NCBI GenBank assembly: GCA_028583415.1 | Contig: CM053272.1 | Location: forward strand, 41,532,699-41,596,698 | Origin: Protea cynaroides | Taxonomy: Eukaryota; Streptophyta; Magnoliopsida; Proteales; Proteaceae | Reading direction: 5' to 3' | DNA length: 64,000 bases | In this document: positions 60,001 through 64,000 of the stretch, one piece after another | How the letters are laid out: each line of letters opens with the position of its first letter | How positions within the stretch are numbered: position 1 is the first letter of the stretch | Translations under genes and position numbers: made by a program | The notes under the pieces: model-generated | The model's input: the letters and a program-made list of their open reading frames with translations, nothing else | The model's database searches: none | What the model was told of the DNA's origin: nothing

Positions 60001-62976
60001 CTCTTGAAGGTAGTCTATGACTGAATAATGCCGCACTTTTTGCCTGAGCTTTAACTGAATATTCATATTTTTAGTCACTGTTTTGTTTAGCTGAACTAGG
60101 AGCTGATAACTTGTTCTCTATATTCATATAACATGCATGGTCCATTGAATTGACTTCATGCTCTGCTTTGATAATCACCAGGAAATTCATGGTTTGCACA
60201 GGCAAGGTGTTTATGTTGGTAACATTTCCTCACAACTTTCACCTTGGGCCTCTGCCTTGTTTGAATTCTTGCCACCCTTTATTAAGAAACAGGTTACACT
60301 TCTCTTTGAATGTTTCATTGATTGAGGCACCTTTTTTTGCTTTATAAAAATCTTTATTAGTAATGATTCTCATCAAAGTATCAGACAATTTTTGGTGCAG
60401 CTGCTTCTCCATCCTGAATCAGACGACTCCGCACAATTATCCCAGGTATGGGAACTTGAGATCCTTATGTTACTCTGAGAAGTGAATCATGTACTTCTTC
60501 ATGACTTCTGTGCCTTTTTTTTTTCTTAGATTGAGACAGAGAAACTTCTAGCACATTTGGTGGAGGTAGAAATGAACAAGCGTCTGGTAGGTTTTAAGCA
60601 ACAGAACTGTGCTTTTTTCTTGTTCTGTTTCTGACTGAAAGATAAAGATATAAAGCTGCCATATAAGAGGCCTGGGATTGGCACAAATATTAAAATCTCA
60701 TTTGTCTCTGTTTTATTCTGGTACAACGAGTTTGTCTTTTCCTTCTCCTGAGTATTGCATGCATATTGTTAAATCATATAGTTGTTTCTGCTTGATGCTT
60801 CTGCTACCCAAGGCATTTTTGCATATTATATATCCAGTTTCCATTTTAAAGAAAAATGAACACTTTATGAAAAGGATAGGCTACAAGTCCTTTTTTTAGA
60901 AGACGGAGATAAAAAAAGATATTTCTGGAAGCATATCACCTTTAGTTGTAAAATGCCTGGAAAGAATAAATTTAGTATTGTGTAACTGATGACATCATTG
61001 TTGTTCATTGTTGAGTTATGACGTTTAAATATTCTGGCCAACTGACTCTCTGGGTAACCTGAACAGAAAGAAGGCACATATAAAGGGAAGAAATTCAATG
61101 CAATCTGCCACTTCTTCGGTTATCAGGCTCGGGGATCTTTACCATCAAAGTTTGACTGTGACTATGCCTATGTATGCATGATTGGTGTTCCTTTTTTATT
61201 TTGCTTGTTATTTCTTTTGATCCGTTCTGTAATCATGATTCGGTTCATGCAGGTTCTTGGGCACATATGCTATCACATTCTTGCTGCTGGTTTGAATGGT
61301 TACATGGCAACTATAACCAACCTGAAGAATCCCGTGAACAAGTGGCGATGTGGTGCTGCTCCAATTACGGTTGGATCTCTTCTCTCGTATTTTTGAAATG
61401 GATCTTGGTGGTTCAAACTTTTGTTCTTGCTAGTATATCTCAAAATTTTAGGTAATCTTTTCTTGATATTTTCAGAATTTATAGAAAATAATGTCTTCGA
61501 CTATTTTCTTCTTAATTTAGGCAATGATGACTGTAAAGCAATGGGCACGTGGTCCAGGAGCCGCTTCAGTTGGAAAACCTGCTGTTAATCCTGCGTCTAT
61601 TGATTTGAAAGGCAAAGCATACGAGTATGTTTCGGTTGCCATGATTTACTGGCTGTTTTCTTGGTAAAAATCAGATTTGCAATAATGATAAGAAAGCATA
61701 TCCTAGATGTGGAAATAAAAATTATGGTCCCATGAATCAAAATGTAGGGGTTTCTCTTTGTGGGATGTCAACTTTACCACCGGAGGAGTGTGCGGCTAGT
61801 ACTATCTCATAGTACCTAGTTATCATATCATATGGTACTTGCCCAAAATATGAATTGCTTGTAGCTTACAGTTAAACTGTGGAGCAGTGGTAAATGGATG
61901 CTAGTTAGCTAATGATAGTAAATATGGTGGCGCCAACTTCCTGTTTTGACTTTCAATTAGCTTCATCTGCCTCTTAGTGCTGGATACTAAGGAGGATGTA
62001 GTTTGTCATCCAGTAGGAATGCCACTGATGTATCTATCATCGATAATCAGTTCATTGGACTACCAGATGGTACTAAAAATTGGCGAAGAACAAAATATTG
62101 TTTTTATTTTTATTTTTAATGATGTCCTGAAGTTACCATTTCTTTTTGCTTGATGCACTTTGAGTTTTCTTTTATTCCTGGAAAATGAATAATCACCTGT
62201 ATGAATATCTGAATTACAAAATTCTTTGATGATGTTTTCTTTCAGCTGCAATATAATTCATCACAATATTAGCTTTGAATGTTTCTTGACTACTGTTGTA
62301 CTGATGGTGGATGGGGTATTCGTCACAGGTTGCTGAGACAAAATGCAATGAAATTTTTGATGGATGACGTCTACAGAAACCCAGGGCCACTTCAATTTGA
62401 TGGTCCAGGTTCTGATACCAAGACTATCACCCTGTGTGTTGAAGACCAAGACTACATGGGCCGGATCAAAAAATTGCAAGAATACCTTGATAAGGTGCTC
62501 TGCTACGACCCTCTGTCACTTGAATGTTATCTGATTCTGACTCTATCAGATTAATTTCTTTTTTTTTTTTTTTTTTTGGGGGGGGAAGTTTCATCTTTGA
62601 TGAACTGTGCCGATGAACTGTGCACACCAGTTCCACATTAATTTCAGCTTCACCGTTGCAAGATAATCCTGTATAGTCACATTTAGCTCTCACTCTCTTT
62701 ACATTCTATGCATAAATTTTTTTGGGTAGATATACGTTCTATGCATATTGATTTGTCTTCTGTTTACTAGATTCTATTGGTTACTAAATATTTTCTGTCT
62801 GCCTCTACAATATAATTATTACATTTTCATCTCATTTCCTTTCTCAGGTGAGAAGCATTGTGAAACCTGGATGTCCACAGGATGTCCTAAAAGCAGCTTT
62901 AAGTGCCATGGCTTCAGTGACAGATGTTCTTTCTGTAATGTCAGCACCTTCGTTCAACAGCCAGACTCTCATCTAA
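54023..62976 (+). CDS. PFPA: Pyrophosphate:fructose-6-phosphate 1-phosphotransferase alpha subunit, 19 exons, 617 aa
   Basis: Exons: 54023-54112, 55540-55712, 56278-56390, 56901-56975, 57084-57197, 57288-57355, 57633-57716, 58953-59006, 59563-59643, 59741-59834, 59936-60009, 60182-60292, 60401-60445, 60530-60586, 61067-61171, 61253-61369, 61521-61624, 62329-62494, 62848-62976. All borders are GT-AG; the sum is 1854 nt in one open frame. PFP reversibly converts fructose-6-phosphate and pyrophosphate to fructose-1,6-bisphosphate in the cytosol. The alpha chain is the regulatory partner that confers fructose-2,6-bisphosphate control on catalytic beta. Seen: MDSDYGIPKELSDLQ start, GRQSPGGHNVIWG near residue 100 (pyrophosphate-site region), GRTKDQIRTTEQV, VIIGGVTSNIDAAQLA, VPVTLNGDL, YYYFIRLMGRKASH and DYMGRIKKLQEYLDK. 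TLNGD stands where active phosphofructokinases have TIDGD/TIDND, so the catalytic Asp is Asn, as expected for alpha. Length is normal for the family. Confidence 0.96.
55288..55346. repeat. Tandem duplication of 29 bp, each copy palindromic, in PFP-alpha intron 1
   Basis: ACATAAAATTATCTAGTTTT then ATGGTCGT occurs twice. Within each unit ATAAAA and TTTTAT can pair. A and T homopolymer runs follow at 55377-55400 and 55466-55484. Confidence 0.75.
58030..58055. repeat. (TA)n microsatellite in PFP-alpha intron 7
   Basis: About 13 TA units within the 1.2 kb intron between exons 7 and 8. Confidence 0.85.
58257..58332. repeat. Perfect tandem duplication, period 38 bp, in PFP-alpha intron 7
   Basis: The block starting GGCGAATCTTTGTATCTGGG is repeated directly at 58257 and 58295 without visible differences, so the duplication is recent. 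Confidence 0.85.
59855..59906. repeat. (TTA)n microsatellite in PFP-alpha intron 10
   Basis: Interrupted ATT/TTA array directly upstream of the exon 11 acceptor region. Confidence 0.85.
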
Positions 62977-63733
62977 AGTTATAACTTGCCCATCTCTTCC
63001 TGCAAAATCGTTGGTCTCTCTCCATGGTATTGGTAGTCAAACGCTGTTTGTGCCCCCATTCCGTTTCATATACACATATTTTCTTCTGAGTTAGTTTTGT
63101 TGTCTCTTAGGAAATTAAGATCTTTTGACTTGTATAAAACCTGATATCTTCTTTGGAAGTGTCCTGCTGTGTTTCATAAGCCCGGAACTCTTAGTTATTT
63201 AGTTTAATATCAAGTTTAATAACCACGAGTCTCTGTAATGTGTGCGGAATAATCATGAGAATGTTTTATATGGCGATTCATAAAGAGATAGATTTTGTAC
63301 TCAGTGTAACACATACCTTGATTTGGACATCCAGCTGTCGGATTTTTTAGGTTAGCCTGCTCTCCCCATGTTAATGTTAACCGAGTTGTTATTGTTGAAG
63401 GTTTGTCGGTTCCACTGGCTCGGACTCGGCTTTAGATTGGAATTTGGGTCTCTAAACAGCAGTCCCAGAGTTTCAACACATTCTTCTGATTCATCCTGGA
63501 CTCTCTGACTATTTTCTTCATTTTTCGATCCAGGACTCTGCAAATTTGGTTTTCGGTTGTAGCAACTTATCAAAATACCACAAACATTAATCAGAATGGA
63601 ACAGATTGGATCCTGATCAAAATCTGATCCTTTGAAAACCTTTGACAGGAGTTCTTTTAGATTTTAGTAACATCTTTAGTGACTTCCTATTTTATTTCAT
63701 TTATTACCAATAGCCCTTGAATTAATGAACGGA
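62977..63733 (+). other. PFP-alpha 3' untranslated region and spacer
   Basis: Begins after the TAA stop. An AATAAT motif near 63248 may serve for polyadenylation. No further gene is recognised. Confidence 0.35.
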
Positions 63734-63856
63734 GATTCTCTGTAGTGACTGCTAAGCGGCAGTGAGGATCTCAGCCGCTCATAGTGCATGAGGACATGTG
63801 CCGATGCATTATGAACGGTTAAAATCCTTACTGTCACTTGGCGGCCGGACAGAATC
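63734..63856. mobile_element. Foldback element, about 123 bp
   Basis: The left arm GATTCTCTGTAGTGACTGC then AGTGAGGATCTCAGCCG pairs imperfectly with the right arm CGGTTAAAATCCTTACTGTC then GGACAGAATC, with GTGCATGAGG near the loop. MITE-like; no target duplication determined. Confidence 0.5.
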
Positions 63857-64000
63857 ATTTTTGTGAATTAATTCTATCTTCCTCAAATGAACTAGACTAA
63901 TAGGGATTTTAATCCTCTCATGTCATCATGAGGAAAATCCTGTGACTGTTATTCACTGTATATGTATACTAAGATATTGATATATGCACACAGTAAGCTA
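63857..64000. other. Spacer to the end of the window
   Basis: AT-rich DNA with no recognised feature. Confidence 0.3.

Noticed and set aside
1..64000. CRISPR arrays, operons, rRNA genes and bacterial-type terminators
   Set aside because: None seen. The spliced plant genes and transposon content show nuclear eukaryotic DNA, and the tandem repeats present lack spacer structure. I did not find a convincing tRNA by eye, though a tRNAscan run would be needed to exclude one.

Overview
The window is nuclear DNA of a flowering plant. Coding islands are interrupted by GT-AG introns, the intergenic DNA is AT-rich and full of small transposon remnants, and all six convincing genes belong to plant families. 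I cannot name the species; nothing in the sequence separates a core eudicot from an early-diverging angiosperm.

Layout: (1) 1-2.2 kb, a DC1-domain (Cys/His-rich C1) gene on the minus strand. (2) 4.3-8.6 kb, an intact 11-exon subtilisin-like protease on the minus strand; I joined the exons by splice sites and phase into a 759-residue reading frame. (3) 8.7-18.1 kb, no convincing gene, but a hAT-type element nested inside an older relative, an LTR-like block and a 1 kb AT-rich inverted-repeat element. (4) 18.1-26.3 kb, a 7-exon proton-pump-interactor-like gene (1860 residues) on the minus strand, whose huge first exon carries about 800 residues of acidic repeats arranged A-B-A-B. (5) 26.4-38 kb, a transposon-rich stretch: a hAT-type element with a perfect 8-bp target duplication, a Mutator-like element with a perfect 9-bp duplication, a decayed LINE RNase H fragment, an LTR plus primer-binding-site remnant, a third hAT-like copy, and a second Mutator-like element that carries a DUF1645-like gene fragment (Pack-MULE type). 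(6) 38.2-38.6 kb, a CP12-3-like chloroplast regulator on the minus strand. (7) 40.7-41.6 kb, the small U2AF splicing subunit (U2AF35) on the plus strand. (8) 41.6-53.9 kb, no convincing gene, with several MITEs. (9) 54.0-63.0 kb, the 19-exon alpha (regulatory) subunit of pyrophosphate-dependent phosphofructokinase on the plus strand, joined into a 617-residue frame.

The genes are independent housekeeping or signalling loci and not an operon-like or clustered pathway. Two relate loosely to carbon metabolism (CP12 in the Calvin cycle, PFP in glycolysis/gluconeogenesis), but nothing ties them together functionally. I see no new multi-gene system. The most unusual items are the A-B-A-B amplification in the pump-interactor-like protein, the two Mutator-like elements with readable target duplications (one with captured coding sequence), the self-nested hAT family, and a foldback MITE family present in four copies between 27 and 53 kb.
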